DNA of 64,000 nucleotides, taken from Roseiarcus sp963753135 (GTDB lineage: Bacteria > Pseudomonadota > Alphaproteobacteria > Rhizobiales > Beijerinckiaceae). The translations under genes and the position numbers were made by a program. The stretch is from assembly GCA_963753135.1 (NCBI GenBank), contig CAVWBA010000004.1:1-64000 (forward strand), read 5' to 3'. The notes under the pieces were generated by a model that saw only the letters and a list, made by a program, of their open reading frames with translations, was not told the DNA's origin and did not search any database. How positions within the stretch are numbered: the stretch's first letter is position 1; each line of letters begins with the position of its first letter. Shown in pieces: positions 54,026 through 63,266 of the stretch.

Positions 54026-55100
54026 ATGCCGAGATTGACCGGGCTCCGCTCGATCCGCGAAGGCCTTTCGGCGGCTCGTAGATTTTTCGCAGCGGTGGCG
54101 CTCATCTTCGTCCTCGCGTTAGGAGCCCCGGTTCTCGCTTTCGCTCAAGACAAAGAGATCGACCTCAGGCTCTCGCTCTGGGTCCCGCCAGCACACCCAC
54201 TGACCAGCGCGGCCAAGGCATGGGCGGAGGATATCGCCAAAGCGTCGAACGGCACGATCAAGATCACGGTCTTTCCCTCCGAGCAACTCGGCAAGGCGTT
54301 CGACCATTACGACATGGCGCGCGACGACATCGCCGACATCACATACGTCAACCCCGGCTATCAGCCGGGCCGTTTCCCGATCATCGCGATAGGCCAAATG
54401 CCGTTCATGTTCGGCGACGCGCGAAAGGGCACGGCGGCGCTCGAACTCGTGGTATCGCAAATACGCCCCGACGGAGATGAAGGACACGCATTTCTGCTTC
54501 GCCTTCATTCACGATCCCGGGACGCTGCACTCGCGCAAGAAGATCGTCCTGCCGCAGGACCTGCGCGGCGTGAAGGTGCGCCCGGCGCAGAGCACGATCG
54601 CCGAGCTTGTGACGAAGCTCGGCGGCACGAACGTCCAAGCCTCGGCTCCGGAGGCGCGCGAAGTCCTCGAGCGCGGCGTCGCCGACGCCATCACCTTTCC
54701 CTGGGGCTCGCTCTATCTGTTCGGCATCGACAAGGTTGTGAAGCACCACATGGATGCGCCGCTCTATACGACCGTGTTCACCTTCTCCATGAACAAGGAC
54801 AAATACGAGTCCATGAGCCCGGCGCAGAAGAAGGTCATGGACGATCACTGCACGACCGACTGGGCGGTGAAGATCGCCGGCCCCTGGGGCGACTTCGAAT
54901 CCGCTGGCCGCGACAAGATGAGGGCCGATCCCACGCACGACGTCTACAAGCTTACGCCCGATCAGCTGGCGGCGTGGCGCGCCACGACGAAGCCGCTCGA
55001 GGCAAGCTGGGCTCAAGCAGTGAAGCAGGCGGGCGCCGATCCGGACGCCGCGCTTAAGGAGCTCAACGCTGCAATCGCCAAATACGGCGCCGGTCCATGA
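54026..55100 (+). pseudogene. dctP: TRAP transporter substrate-binding protein DctP, one frameshift
   Basis: Periplasmic solute receptor of a TRAP importer. First frame: signal peptide (RFFAAVALIFVLALGAPVLA) and EIDLRLSLWVPPAHPL, KASNGTIKITVFPSEQLGKA. A break near 54449 (tcgaactcg|tggtatcgc) leads into a second frame with WYRKYAPTEMKDTHFCFAF, PQDLRGVKVRPAQS (conserved ligand Arg), and ADAITFPWGSLYLFG to the C-terminus. One base is extra or two are missing. Without correction the protein ends scrambled. Its stop overlaps dctQ as ATGA. Confidence 0.87.
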
Positions 55101-55639
55101 GCGCAGCGGAGGGCCGAGGCGCGGGCAGCAAGGCCAATGCAATGGACCGGTTCATCGACGGCATCGAACTCGCCGCAGCGGCGTTCATCGGACTTGTGGC
55201 CGTCGACATTTTCGTCTCCGTCCTGCTCCGCTACCTCTTCAACACGTCCATTCCCGACTCCTACGATTTCGGTCGCCTGCTGCTCGGCATTCTCATCTTC
55301 TGGGGCATCGCCGCGACCAGCTATCGCGGCGGCCATATCACCGTCGACCTTGTCTGGGCGGCCGCCAGCCCGCAGGGAAAGCGCGCAATCGACGTCTTCG
55401 CCACGCTGGTCCTCCTGTTCGTCGTCACCGTGCAGACCGCCATGCTGTTCGACAAGGTGCGCTCGACGCGCGCAGACCATGTCCTGACCTACGATCTCCA
55501 TCTGCCGACCTGGCCGTTCTTCGCTGTCGCCTGGGCGGGCGACGTGTCTGCCGTGATCCTCATCGCCGTGCGCACCTATCGGCTCATTTTTCACCCCGAG
55601 AAGCTCAACCCCGACCCGATCGCCAAGGCGCTCGAATGA
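55097..55639 (+). CDS. dctQ: TRAP transporter small permease DctQ
   Basis: 180-residue membrane protein with four helices, typical of the small TRAP subunit. LVAVDIFVSVLLRYLFNTS, then DSYDFGRLLLGILIFWGIA and SYRGGHITVDLVW (the conserved GHI/V region). Translation is coupled to dctP. Confidence 0.92.
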   Translation: MSAAEGRGAGSKANAMDRFIDGIELAAAAFIGLVAVDIFVSVLLRYLFNTSIPDSYDFGRLLLGILIFWGIAATSYRGGHITVDLVWAAASPQGKRAIDVFATLVLLFVVTVQTAMLFDKVRSTRADHVLTYDLHLPTWPFFAVAWAGDVSAVILIAVRTYRLIFHPEKLNPDPIAKALE

Positions 55640-55649
55640 GGCTGAGGCG

Positions 55650-56948
55650 ATGAGCGCCGATGCGGCGGCCACGCTTGGCTTCGTCGCTTTGTTCGCACTG
55701 ATTCTGCTACGCGTCCCCGTCGGGATGGCGATGGGGCTTGTCGGCGTGACCGGCTATGCCTCGATCGTCGGCCTCGAGCCCGCGCTCAAGATGGTCGGAC
55801 AGACGTCGATGCGGACGGTCACCGACTACACTTTCGGCGTCATCCCGATGTTCTTGCTCATGGGCGCCTTTGTGTCGGCTTCCGGCATGAGCCGCGAATT
55901 GTTCCGCGCCGCCGACAGTTTCGTCGGGCACTGGCGGGGCGGACTGGGCCTCGCGACGATCGCCGCCTGCGCCGGCTTCGCCGCGATCAGCGGTTCGTCC
56001 GTCGCGACCGCCGCCACCTTCGCGACCGTCGCCTATCCGGAGATGCGGCGATACGATTATCCGCAATCCTTCGCCGCCGGCGTGATCGCCGCGGGCGGCA
56101 CGCTCGGCGCGATCTTTCCGCCCTCGACCGTGCTCGCCGTCTACGGCCTCATCACCCAGCAGGACATCGGGAAATTGTTCATCGCCGGTATCCTTCCGGG
56201 TCTGCTCGCCGTCTCGATGTACATGCTGACCATCGCCGCCATCGGCCTCCTCAAGCCTGGCTTTCTGCCGGCCGGCCCGCGCAGCAACTGGAGCGAGCGG
56301 CTCCGTTCGCTGCGCGACGTCTGGGCCGCCTTGGCTTTGTTCGGGTTCGTGATCGGCGGGCTTTACGGCGGCCTGTTCACACCGACCGAAGCGGGCGGAG
56401 TCGGCGCGTGCGGCGCGTTCCTCATCTCGGTCGCGCGAGGAAAGCTCAAGCCCGCCGGCGTGCTCGCGGCGCTTCTGCAGGCGACGCGCACCGCAGCCGC
56501 CGTGTTCACCGTCCTCATCGGGGCGCTTCTGTTCGGCTATTTCCTCACCGTGACCGAGGTCCCGCAAAAACTGACCGAGTTCATGACCGGTCTCGGCGTT
56601 GGCCGCTACGGCGTCCTCGCGCTCATCATGCTCATGTATCTCGCGCTCGGCTGTCTTATGGACGCGATGGCGATGATTATCCTCACCGTGCCGATCGTCT
56701 TTCCCGTCGTGACGGCGCTCGGCTTCGATCCGATCTGGTTTGGGATCATCATCGTCATGACGGTCGAGTTGGGCTTGATCCATCCGCCGGTCGGCATGAA
56801 CGTCTTCGTTATCAAGACGGCGGTCAAGGACATCAGCTTCGCCACCATCTTCAAAGGCGTACTGCCGTTCATCGCGACCGACATCCTGCGGCTCGTCATC
56901 CTCATCGCGTTTCCTGCAATTGCGCTTTATCTGCCAAGCTTGATGTAA
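55650..56948 (+). CDS. dctM: TRAP transporter large permease DctM
   Basis: 432-residue sodium-coupled transport subunit with about 12 helices. Family segments are TFGVIPMFLLMGAFVS, AAISGSSVATAATFATV (the first discontinuous helix region), GGTLGAIFPPSTVLAVYG, and the second repeat GCLMDAMAMIILTVPIVFP and LIHPPVGMNVFVI. The gene is intact, so only dctP of this importer is damaged. Substrate is probably a carboxylate, given the ligase-dioxygenase genes upstream and the sugar-acid dehydratase downstream. Confidence 0.94.
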   Translation: MSADAAATLGFVALFALILLRVPVGMAMGLVGVTGYASIVGLEPALKMVGQTSMRTVTDYTFGVIPMFLLMGAFVSASGMSRELFRAADSFVGHWRGGLGLATIAACAGFAAISGSSVATAATFATVAYPEMRRYDYPQSFAAGVIAAGGTLGAIFPPSTVLAVYGLITQQDIGKLFIAGILPGLLAVSMYMLTIAAIGLLKPGFLPAGPRSNWSERLRSLRDVWAALALFGFVIGGLYGGLFTPTEAGGVGACGAFLISVARGKLKPAGVLAALLQATRTAAAVFTVLIGALLFGYFLTVTEVPQKLTEFMTGLGVGRYGVLALIMLMYLALGCLMDAMAMIILTVPIVFPVVTALGFDPIWFGIIIVMTVELGLIHPPVGMNVFVIKTAVKDISFATIFKGVLPFIATDILRLVILIAFPAIALYLPSLM

Positions 56949-56987
56949 GATCGCTCCCAGCACTCCTAAGGCAAGGACAATTCGATC

Positions 56988-58718
56988 ATGGCCCGCAAGC
57001 GCCCAGAAGATTTACGCTCTCATCGCTGGTATGGCGTCAATGACCTCCGCGCTTTCGGCCATCGCTCGCGCACGGCGCAGATGGGTTATGACCGCTCCGA
57101 TTACGCCGGCAAGCCGGTGATCGGGATCATCAACACCTGGAGCGACATCAACGCCTGCCACACCCATTTCAAGCAGCGGGTCGAGGAGGTGAAGCGCGGC
57201 GTGTGGGAAGCGGGCGGCTTCCCGGTCGAATTGCCGGCGATGACGCTCAGCGAGCCGTTCCAGAAGCCGACGACGATGATGTACCGCAATTTCCTCGCGA
57301 TGGAGGCGGAGGAGGCTTTGCGCTCCTATCCGGCCGACGGCGCGGTGCTGATGGGCGGCTGCGACAAGACGACGCCCGCGCTGCTCATGGGCGCGATCTC
57401 GATGAATCTCCCGGCGATCTTCATGCCCGCAGGCCCCATGCTGCGCGGCTCGTGGCGCGGCAACGCCTTGGGCTCCGGCAGCGACGTCTGGAAATATTGG
57501 GCGGAACTGCGCGCCGGGACGATCACCGACAACGACTGGGAGGAGATCGAGCACGGCATCGCCCGCTCTCCCGGGCATTGCATGACCATGGGCACCGCCT
57601 CGACCATGACCAGCGCCGCCGAGGCGCTCGGCATGACCTTGCCGGGCGCGGCCTCAATCCCTGCCGCCGACTCGCGCCACGCGGTGATGGCGACGCGGAC
57701 GGGGAAACGCATCGTCGACATGGTCTGGGACGATCTGAAGCCGTCGGACCTCATCACGGCGGATTCGATCCACAACGCCGTCGCCGCAGTGCTCGCGATC
57801 GGCGGGTCGACCAACGCCGTCGTGCACCTGATCGCACTTGCGCGGCGCGCGGGCCTTAAGCTCGACATGGAGGCGTTCGACAGACAAGCGCGGGAGACGC
57901 CGCTGCTCGCCAACATCCGCCCCTCCGGCGCTTATCTCATGGAGGATTTCTTCTACGCCGGCGGCCTGCCCGCGGTGCTCAAGCAACTCGCGATCGGAGG
58001 CCGACTGAAGACGGGCGCGCGCACGGTGAACGGGGCTACGATCGGCGAGAATGTCGATGCGGCCACGATCTACAACGAAGACGTCATTCGGCCTTTGAAC
58101 AATCCGCTCGTCTCGTCCGACAGCCTCGCCGTGCTGCGCGGCAACCTCGCCCCCGACGGCGCCATCATCAAGCCGCCCGCCGCCGAGTCTCGGCTGCACA
58201 AGCACGCGGGAAAGGCGGTCGTGTTCGAAGATTATAACGACATGGCCGCCCGCATCGACGATCCGGACCTCGACGTGGACGAGAATTCGGTCCTGGTGCT
58301 CAAGAACGCCGGGCCGATCGGAGCGCCCGGCATGCCGGAATGGGGACAATTGCCGATCCCGAAAAAGGTGCTGGCCAAAGGCGTGCGCGACATGGTTCGC
58401 GTCTCAGACGCGCGCATGAGCGGCACCAGCTACGGCGCCTGCGTCCTGCATGTCGCGCCGGAATCGTTCGTCGGCGGCCCGCTGGCGCTAGTGCGCGACG
58501 GCGATGTCATCGAACTCGACATCCCCGGCCGGCGCCTGAGCCTGCAGGTGAGCGACGAGGAGCTCGAGAAGCGCCGCGCCGCGTGGCGGAAGCCGCCGCC
58601 GCGCTACGGCCGCGGCTACGGGCGGCTGTTCTCGGAACACGTGAGCCAGGCGAACGAAGGGTGCGACTTCGATTTTCTCGAGCGCGCCGCGCCGACCCCG
58701 GACCCGGAAATCCATTAG
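56988..58718 (+). CDS. IlvD/Edd-family dehydratase (sugar-acid type)
   Basis: 576-residue Fe-S dehydratase. Cluster cysteines are visible in NTWSDINACHTHFKQ, MGGCDKTTPALLMG, and SPGHCMTMGTASTM. The catalytic Ser region SDARMSGTSYGACV is near the C-terminus. The length, N-terminal LRSHRWYGVNDLRAFGHRSR and overall pattern match L-arabonate/D-xylonate dehydratases rather than IlvD (branched-chain) or Edd. It likely converts an aldonic acid to a 2-keto-3-deoxy acid. It follows dctM by 39 bases, so the TRAP substrate may be a sugar acid. Confidence 0.87.
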   Translation: MARKRPEDLRSHRWYGVNDLRAFGHRSRTAQMGYDRSDYAGKPVIGIINTWSDINACHTHFKQRVEEVKRGVWEAGGFPVELPAMTLSEPFQKPTTMMYRNFLAMEAEEALRSYPADGAVLMGGCDKTTPALLMGAISMNLPAIFMPAGPMLRGSWRGNALGSGSDVWKYWAELRAGTITDNDWEEIEHGIARSPGHCMTMGTASTMTSAAEALGMTLPGAASIPAADSRHAVMATRTGKRIVDMVWDDLKPSDLITADSIHNAVAAVLAIGGSTNAVVHLIALARRAGLKLDMEAFDRQARETPLLANIRPSGAYLMEDFFYAGGLPAVLKQLAIGGRLKTGARTVNGATIGENVDAATIYNEDVIRPLNNPLVSSDSLAVLRGNLAPDGAIIKPPAAESRLHKHAGKAVVFEDYNDMAARIDDPDLDVDENSVLVLKNAGPIGAPGMPEWGQLPIPKKVLAKGVRDMVRVSDARMSGTSYGACVLHVAPESFVGGPLALVRDGDVIELDIPGRRLSLQVSDEELEKRRAAWRKPPPRYGRGYGRLFSEHVSQANEGCDFDFLERAAPTPDPEIH

Positions 58719-58902
58719 GTCTGGAGTCAAACGGCGGCCCAGCGGCATCCCCAGATCAGGCCCTTATTCCGCCCGCCTTTTGTTGGACGGTCTCGCTCGT
58801 CCGTGTTACCCGCTCGACTCGCGTCCAATACGCCGGGCGAAGGGCGCATGCGAACCGGTCGCCCCGCTATTCATAGGGGCGCGCAATGAAGGGAGGTCGG
58901 CA

Positions 58903-60171
58903 ATGACGATCGCATCGGTCATGAAGGCGCCCGAGGCGAAAGATCACGCGGCGCTCGCGGAGTCGACGCCGCTCGATGAAATGGACGTCAGCAACCCCAC
59001 TTTATATCAAGAGGACGTGTGGCAGCCTTACTTCCGTCGCCTGCGAAGCGAGGCGCCTGTCCAATATTGCAAAGAGAGCCCTCTTGGGCCCTATTGGTCA
59101 GTGACCAAGCATAAGGACATTATCGCGCTCGAAGTGGACCATAGGAGGTTCTCGTCCAGCTCGACGCTCGGCGGCATCACCTTGCGCGACCGTCCCGTCG
59201 ACATCGAACTGCCGATGTTCATCGCCATGGACCCGCCGAAGCATGACGTGCAGCGCAAGGTGGTGCAGCCGATCGTCTCGCCTGAGAACCTCGCCAATTT
59301 CGAGGGCCTGGTTCGCTCCCGCGTCCGCGACACGCTCGACGGTCTGCCGCGCGGCGAAACCTTCAACTGGGTCGACAAGGTTTCGGTCGAGCTCACCTGC
59401 CAGATGCTGGCGACCCTGTTCGACTTTCCCTTCGCGGACCGGCGCAAGCTCACCTACTGGTCGGACGTCTCGACCGCGCTTCCCTACGCGGGAGGGCTCG
59501 TCGAAAGCGAAGATGAGCGCGAGGCGGTGTTTCGCGAGTGCCTCGGCTATTTCATGAATTTGTGGAATGAGCGCGTCAATTCCGAGCCGCGCCCCGATCT
59601 CATTTCCATGCTGGCGCATGGCGAAGCCACGCGGAACATGAGCGCGCGCGAATATCTCGGCAATGTCATTCTGCTCATCGTCGGCGGCAACGACACGACG
59701 CGCAACTCGATGAGCGGCGGCCTATTCTTCCTCAGCCAGAATCCGGATGAGTTCGCCAAGCTGCGCGCCAAACCCGAACTCGTCGAATCGATGGTGCCGG
59801 AGATCATCCGCTACCAGACGCCGATCATCTACATGCGCCGCACTGCGCTCGAAGACGTCGAATTCGGCGACAGGCTGATCCGCAAGGGTGACAAAGTCGC
59901 CATGTGGTACATCTCGGGCAACCGCGACGAGGAAGCGATCGAAGAGCCCGACCGCTTCATCATCGACCGGGCGCGCCCGCGCCAGCACCTGTCGTTCGGC
60001 TTCGGCATTCACCGCTGCGTCGGCAAGAACCTGGCCGAAATGCAGTTGAAGATCCTGTGGGAGGAAATCCTGGATCGCCTGCCGAGGATCGAGGTGGTTG
60101 GCGCGCCGAAGCGGGTGTTCTCGTCCTTCATCCATGGGATCAGCGAACTGCCGGTGAGGATTCCGGCCTGA
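58903..60171 (+). CDS. Cytochrome P450, CYP153-like
   Basis: 422-residue soluble P450. The I-helix reads LLIVGGNDTTRNSMSGG, the ExxR motif is in PEIIRYQTP, and haem ligation FGFGIHRCVGKNLAE has the axial Cys. WSVTKHKDIIALEVDHRRF, DLPMFIAMDPPKHDVQR-like PMFIAMDPPKHDVQR, and WYISGNRDEEAIEEPDRF are close to the CYP153 alkane terminal hydroxylases. CYP153 enzymes need a ferredoxin and reductase, absent nearby. Start MTIASVMK follows GGGAGGTCGGCA. Substrate is probably a medium-chain alkane or fatty compound; this is inference. Confidence 0.9.
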   Translation: MTIASVMKAPEAKDHAALAESTPLDEMDVSNPTLYQEDVWQPYFRRLRSEAPVQYCKESPLGPYWSVTKHKDIIALEVDHRRFSSSSTLGGITLRDRPVDIELPMFIAMDPPKHDVQRKVVQPIVSPENLANFEGLVRSRVRDTLDGLPRGETFNWVDKVSVELTCQMLATLFDFPFADRRKLTYWSDVSTALPYAGGLVESEDEREAVFRECLGYFMNLWNERVNSEPRPDLISMLAHGEATRNMSAREYLGNVILLIVGGNDTTRNSMSGGLFFLSQNPDEFAKLRAKPELVESMVPEIIRYQTPIIYMRRTALEDVEFGDRLIRKGDKVAMWYISGNRDEEAIEEPDRFIIDRARPRQHLSFGFGIHRCVGKNLAEMQLKILWEEILDRLPRIEVVGAPKRVFSSFIHGISELPVRIPA

Positions 60172-60371
60172 GGGCGGGGCGAGCCGAGCGTGGCTCCTAG
60201 GGTCCGAAATATCGGGGTCAGCTCGCGACGACAGTGCGTTTGCGTTATGGCGACGAAAGCCGTCCAGCGCCGGAATTGGGCGCAAAGCCGAACACAACCA
60301 TCTCGCGCTGTAATGAATATTGACAACTTTTAGTTGCATTCTATCGAATTCGTGGTAGTTTTCAATTCGAA

Positions 60372-61076
60372 GTGGCCCACAACTTTGACAATCTCGGCCG
60401 CGCGGATGTCCGCGCCGCCCGCCGCAGGATCTTTCCATCGACGATAACGCTTGTCTTCGCGGCGGCGGCTCTCGCCGCATGTGTGACGGAGGCTGATGCA
60501 AGCGCGCGCGAGATCAGCGCTTCGTCCTACGGCTTTGCCGATTCGCTTTTGACCAACAATGGGCTCGAGCGTCCGTCGACCCGGTCGCCCCTTGTCGCTA
60601 GTTGGTCGCCTGGATGCTTCGTCAATTGCGGCCCCGCTTTTGGAACGTTCGTCGTCCGGCGAAGCGACTTATTGACCTCGAACACGGCGGACGTCTCGGC
60701 GAGGAAGACCGCCGACGCAACCGGGCATCCGATGGGCGTGGGCGGCCTGGTCGTGACCGAGCGCCTGGAGTCGGACGGCTCCGGCTCGCTCATGGATTGG
60801 GTCGTCGTGTCGGAACGCGCTTTGGACGACAACGGCGCCTATTCATGGTCTCTATTGTCTGGCCCTCCGGTGGACGCGCCCTGGCTGCCGGGGAACCTCT
60901 ACCGGTTTGAAGGCTCTTCGTTTTCTTTTGACCTCGCCGCGGAACCGCCGACCACGCCCGAAGCCTCGACCTGGGTGATGACACTCATCGGCCTCGCTGC
61001 CGTCACCTTCGCCCGCTATCGGAACTCGAGGAATGGGCGGTGCTTAACCTTGGCGCCTAAAGGAGCGCTCGTTTGA
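60372..61076 (+). CDS. PEP-CTERM-like secreted protein, variant sorting signal
   Basis: 234-residue protein from a GTG start. Hydrophobic segment TITLVFAAAALAACVTEADA contains both a possible lipobox (LAAC) and a signal-peptidase I site. Near the C-terminus TTPEASTWVMTLIGLAAV followed by YRNSRNGR has the layout of a PEPxWA-CTERM (here PEASTW), a helix and a basic tail. The middle is a 140-residue domain with two Cys (PGCFVNCGPAFG) that I do not recognise. Third protein of this sorting class in the window. The start is weakly supported. Confidence 0.65.
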   Translation: MAHNFDNLGRADVRAARRRIFPSTITLVFAAAALAACVTEADASAREISASSYGFADSLLTNNGLERPSTRSPLVASWSPGCFVNCGPAFGTFVVRRSDLLTSNTADVSARKTADATGHPMGVGGLVVTERLESDGSGSLMDWVVVSERALDDNGAYSWSLLSGPPVDAPWLPGNLYRFEGSSFSFDLAAEPPTTPEASTWVMTLIGLAAVTFARYRNSRNGRCLTLAPKGALV

Positions 61077-61414
61077 TGTATGGTCGGCCACTCCGAAGAT
61101 CGGCTCCTCCCGGATCGACGCCAGCTTCCATCGGGCAGCGCCGGGAGCAACTTTCCGAAAGACTCGGCGGAACTATGAAACCGGCAAATGACGCAACTGA
61201 CGAAGCGGCGCTGAAAGTCCCGATATTGAAGGCGGAGATCCTGGGCCTGCGCCAAAGGCTCGCCGAAGTTCAGGCAAACCGCGAGGATCTGCGGCAGAAA
61301 ATGGACGATTTACGCCGTGACCGCGACCATTGGCAAAATCGGGCGAAGTCGGCCGAAGCTGAGAAAGAAGGAGCGCGAACCTGGTTCTGCGGCCGGGTTT
61401 CGTCAAGCAAGTAA
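61076..61414 (+). CDS. Short coiled-coil protein
   Basis: 112-residue protein from ATG 61076; an alternative start MKPANDATDE at 61175 would give a tighter coiled coil. Residues about 55-95 (LKAEILGLRQRLAEVQANRE, RDRDHWQNRAKSAEAEKE) form a clear charged heptad coiled coil with a DRDHWQNRA motif. The stop of the PEP-CTERM-like gene overlaps the start. The C-terminal TWFCGRVSSSK looks unlike relatives I would expect (WW-containing), so a frameshift at the end is possible. Function unknown. Confidence 0.5.
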   Translation: MYGRPLRRSAPPGSTPASIGQRREQLSERLGGTMKPANDATDEAALKVPILKAEILGLRQRLAEVQANREDLRQKMDDLRRDRDHWQNRAKSAEAEKEGARTWFCGRVSSSK

Positions 61415-62063
61415 TCCGCTGGTCCCCTTCTCCGGGAGCGCCCTGAACCGGGATCAGCCGCCGCTCCGATGGGGAGAACCCGTCCGAGCGGATCATTCGC
61501 TGCGGCGACGTCGTCCGCCAGTCCGGCCAGTATAGCGCTGGCCCTTGAACGTTTCTATTGCCACGCGCCTGAGGCGCTCGATCGTCATGGCTGGGACAAG
61601 CCAAGAGAAACCCGGCCACGACGGTGGCGGCTAAGGGAATCCACGACCCACGCAGTCTTCCCTTAACAAAATCAGAAGGCGCGCTAGACTAGGATCATCG
61701 GCGATGACGAACTCGATCGCGGACGGGCGCGCCGAAGCGGCTTGGAGTGGAGAGAAGGGTCGAAAGGCATTTCACGGCCGGAGGCGGTGCAAATTCGAAT
61801 GGTTACAAATGCAACCAGAGATAGAAAGGGGGAATTTTCCTATTTTCTTGGACCGTAACCAATTTAAAAATCTAGATTAAAAAAATAAACGCTAGCCATT
61901 TTACTAACGCTCAGGCGCGTTTGGGTGGCTGTTATTTGCATTTGCTTCCACGACGGCTCGCGCTCAGGTTGCAATCATGGGCGGCGCGGCTCAGACCCTC
62001 GACGCCTCGCGCATTGGCCAATATAGATCGAGAGGCGGGCGCGAGGGCCCCGAGGGTGTTGCG
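61415..62063. other. Gene-free stretch before gcdH
   Basis: About 650 bases. 61415-61640 is GC-rich and holds a short translated-looking segment in one frame (RIIRCGDVVRQSGQYSAG, stop at about 61550) that may be a gene remnant. 61780-61900 is strongly AT-rich (runs of A and T near 61850-61890) and could be the promoter region of gcdH. An imperfect inverted repeat GGTTACAAATGCAACC lies near 61800. No gene or RNA was recognised. Confidence 0.4.
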
Positions 62064-63266
62064 ATGAGCTCCTTTCACGGGCCGGATCTCGGCCCCTTTC
62101 AGTGGGACGATCCGCTCCTCATCGAGGGCCAGCTCAACGAAGATGAGCGGATGATCCGCGACACGGCGCGGGACTTCGCTTCGAAGGAGCTCGCGCCCCG
62201 CGTCCAGCAGGCCTATCTCGAGGAAAAGACGGACCCGAAGCTCTTCCGGCTCATGGGCGAAGCGGGCCTGCTCGGGGTGACGCTGCCGCAGGAATTCGGT
62301 TGCGCGGGCGCGGGCTATGTCTCCTACGGCCTCGTTGCGCGCGAGGTCGAGCGCGTCGACTCGGGTTTCCGCTCGATGATGAGCGTGCAAAGCTCGCTCG
62401 TGATGTACCCGATCCACGCCTATGGCGACCCCGATCAGCGTCGCAAATACCTGCCTGGCCTTGCGCGGGGCGAACTCATCGGCTGCTTCGGGCTCACCGA
62501 ACCGAACGCCGGCTCCGATCCCGGCGGCATGACGACGCGGGCCGAGAAGATCGACGGCGGCTACCGGCTCATCGGCTCGAAAATGTGGATCAGCAACGCG
62601 CCGATCGCCGACGTCTTCGTCGTTTGGGCGAGATCGCGCGCGCATAACGATCAGATTCGCGGCTTCATCCTCGAAAAGGGCATGAAGGGTCTCTCGGCGC
62701 CGAAGATCGAGGGCAAGCTTTCTCTGCGCGCCTCGGTCACCGGCGAGATCGTGCTCGACAATGTGGAAGCGCCGGAGAGCGCGCTTCTGCCGAATGTCGC
62801 TGGCTTGAAAGGGCCGTTCGGTTGCCTGAACCGCGCGCGCTATGGCATTTCCTGGGGCGCTATGGGCGCGGCGGAGGATTGCTGGCTCGCCGCCCGCCAA
62901 TACGGGCTTGACCGCGAGCAGTTCGGCCGGCCGCTCGCTCAGACGCAGCTCTTCCAGAAAAAGCTCGCCGACATGCAGACGCGGATCGCGCTGGGACTGC
63001 AGGCGTCGCTCAGGGTCGGGCGGCTGATGGACGAAGGTCGCGCGGCTCCTGAGATGATCTCGCTCGTCAAGCGCTCGAATTGCGGCGACGCGCTCGATAT
63101 CGCGCGCGCCGCGCGCGATATGCACGGCGGCAACGGCATCCAGATCGAGTTCAAGGTGATGCGCCACCTCGCCAACCTCGAGACGGTCAACACCTACGAA
63201 GGCACGCACGACGTTCACGCGCTGATTCTGGGCCGCGCGCAAACCGGCCTGCAGGCGTTCTTTTGA
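62064..63266 (+). CDS. gcdH: Glutaryl-CoA dehydrogenase
   Basis: 400-residue acyl-CoA dehydrogenase that oxidatively decarboxylates glutaryl-CoA to crotonyl-CoA using FAD. GcdH traits: VDSGFRSMMSVQSSLVMYPI near residue 95, the FAD-binding CFGLTEPNAGSDPGGM, the Arg-rich region near QYGLDREQFGRPLAQTQL, MHGGNGI, and the catalytic Glu in NTYEGTHDVHALILG. The start MSSFHGP is preferred (GAGGG upstream); a longer in-frame ATG at 61977 adds 29 unrelated residues. The CoA-transferase gene follows in overlap. Confidence 0.94.
   Translation: MSSFHGPDLGPFQWDDPLLIEGQLNEDERMIRDTARDFASKELAPRVQQAYLEEKTDPKLFRLMGEAGLLGVTLPQEFGCAGAGYVSYGLVAREVERVDSGFRSMMSVQSSLVMYPIHAYGDPDQRRKYLPGLARGELIGCFGLTEPNAGSDPGGMTTRAEKIDGGYRLIGSKMWISNAPIADVFVVWARSRAHNDQIRGFILEKGMKGLSAPKIEGKLSLRASVTGEIVLDNVEAPESALLPNVAGLKGPFGCLNRARYGISWGAMGAAEDCWLAARQYGLDREQFGRPLAQTQLFQKKLADMQTRIALGLQASLRVGRLMDEGRAAPEMISLVKRSNCGDALDIARAARDMHGGNGIQIEFKVMRHLANLETVNTYEGTHDVHALILGRAQTGLQAFF

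Noticed and set aside
61173..61619. Minus-strand frame between the coiled-coil gene and gcdH
   Set aside because: No ribosome-binding site and no recognised family; it overlaps the better supported plus-strand coiled coil.
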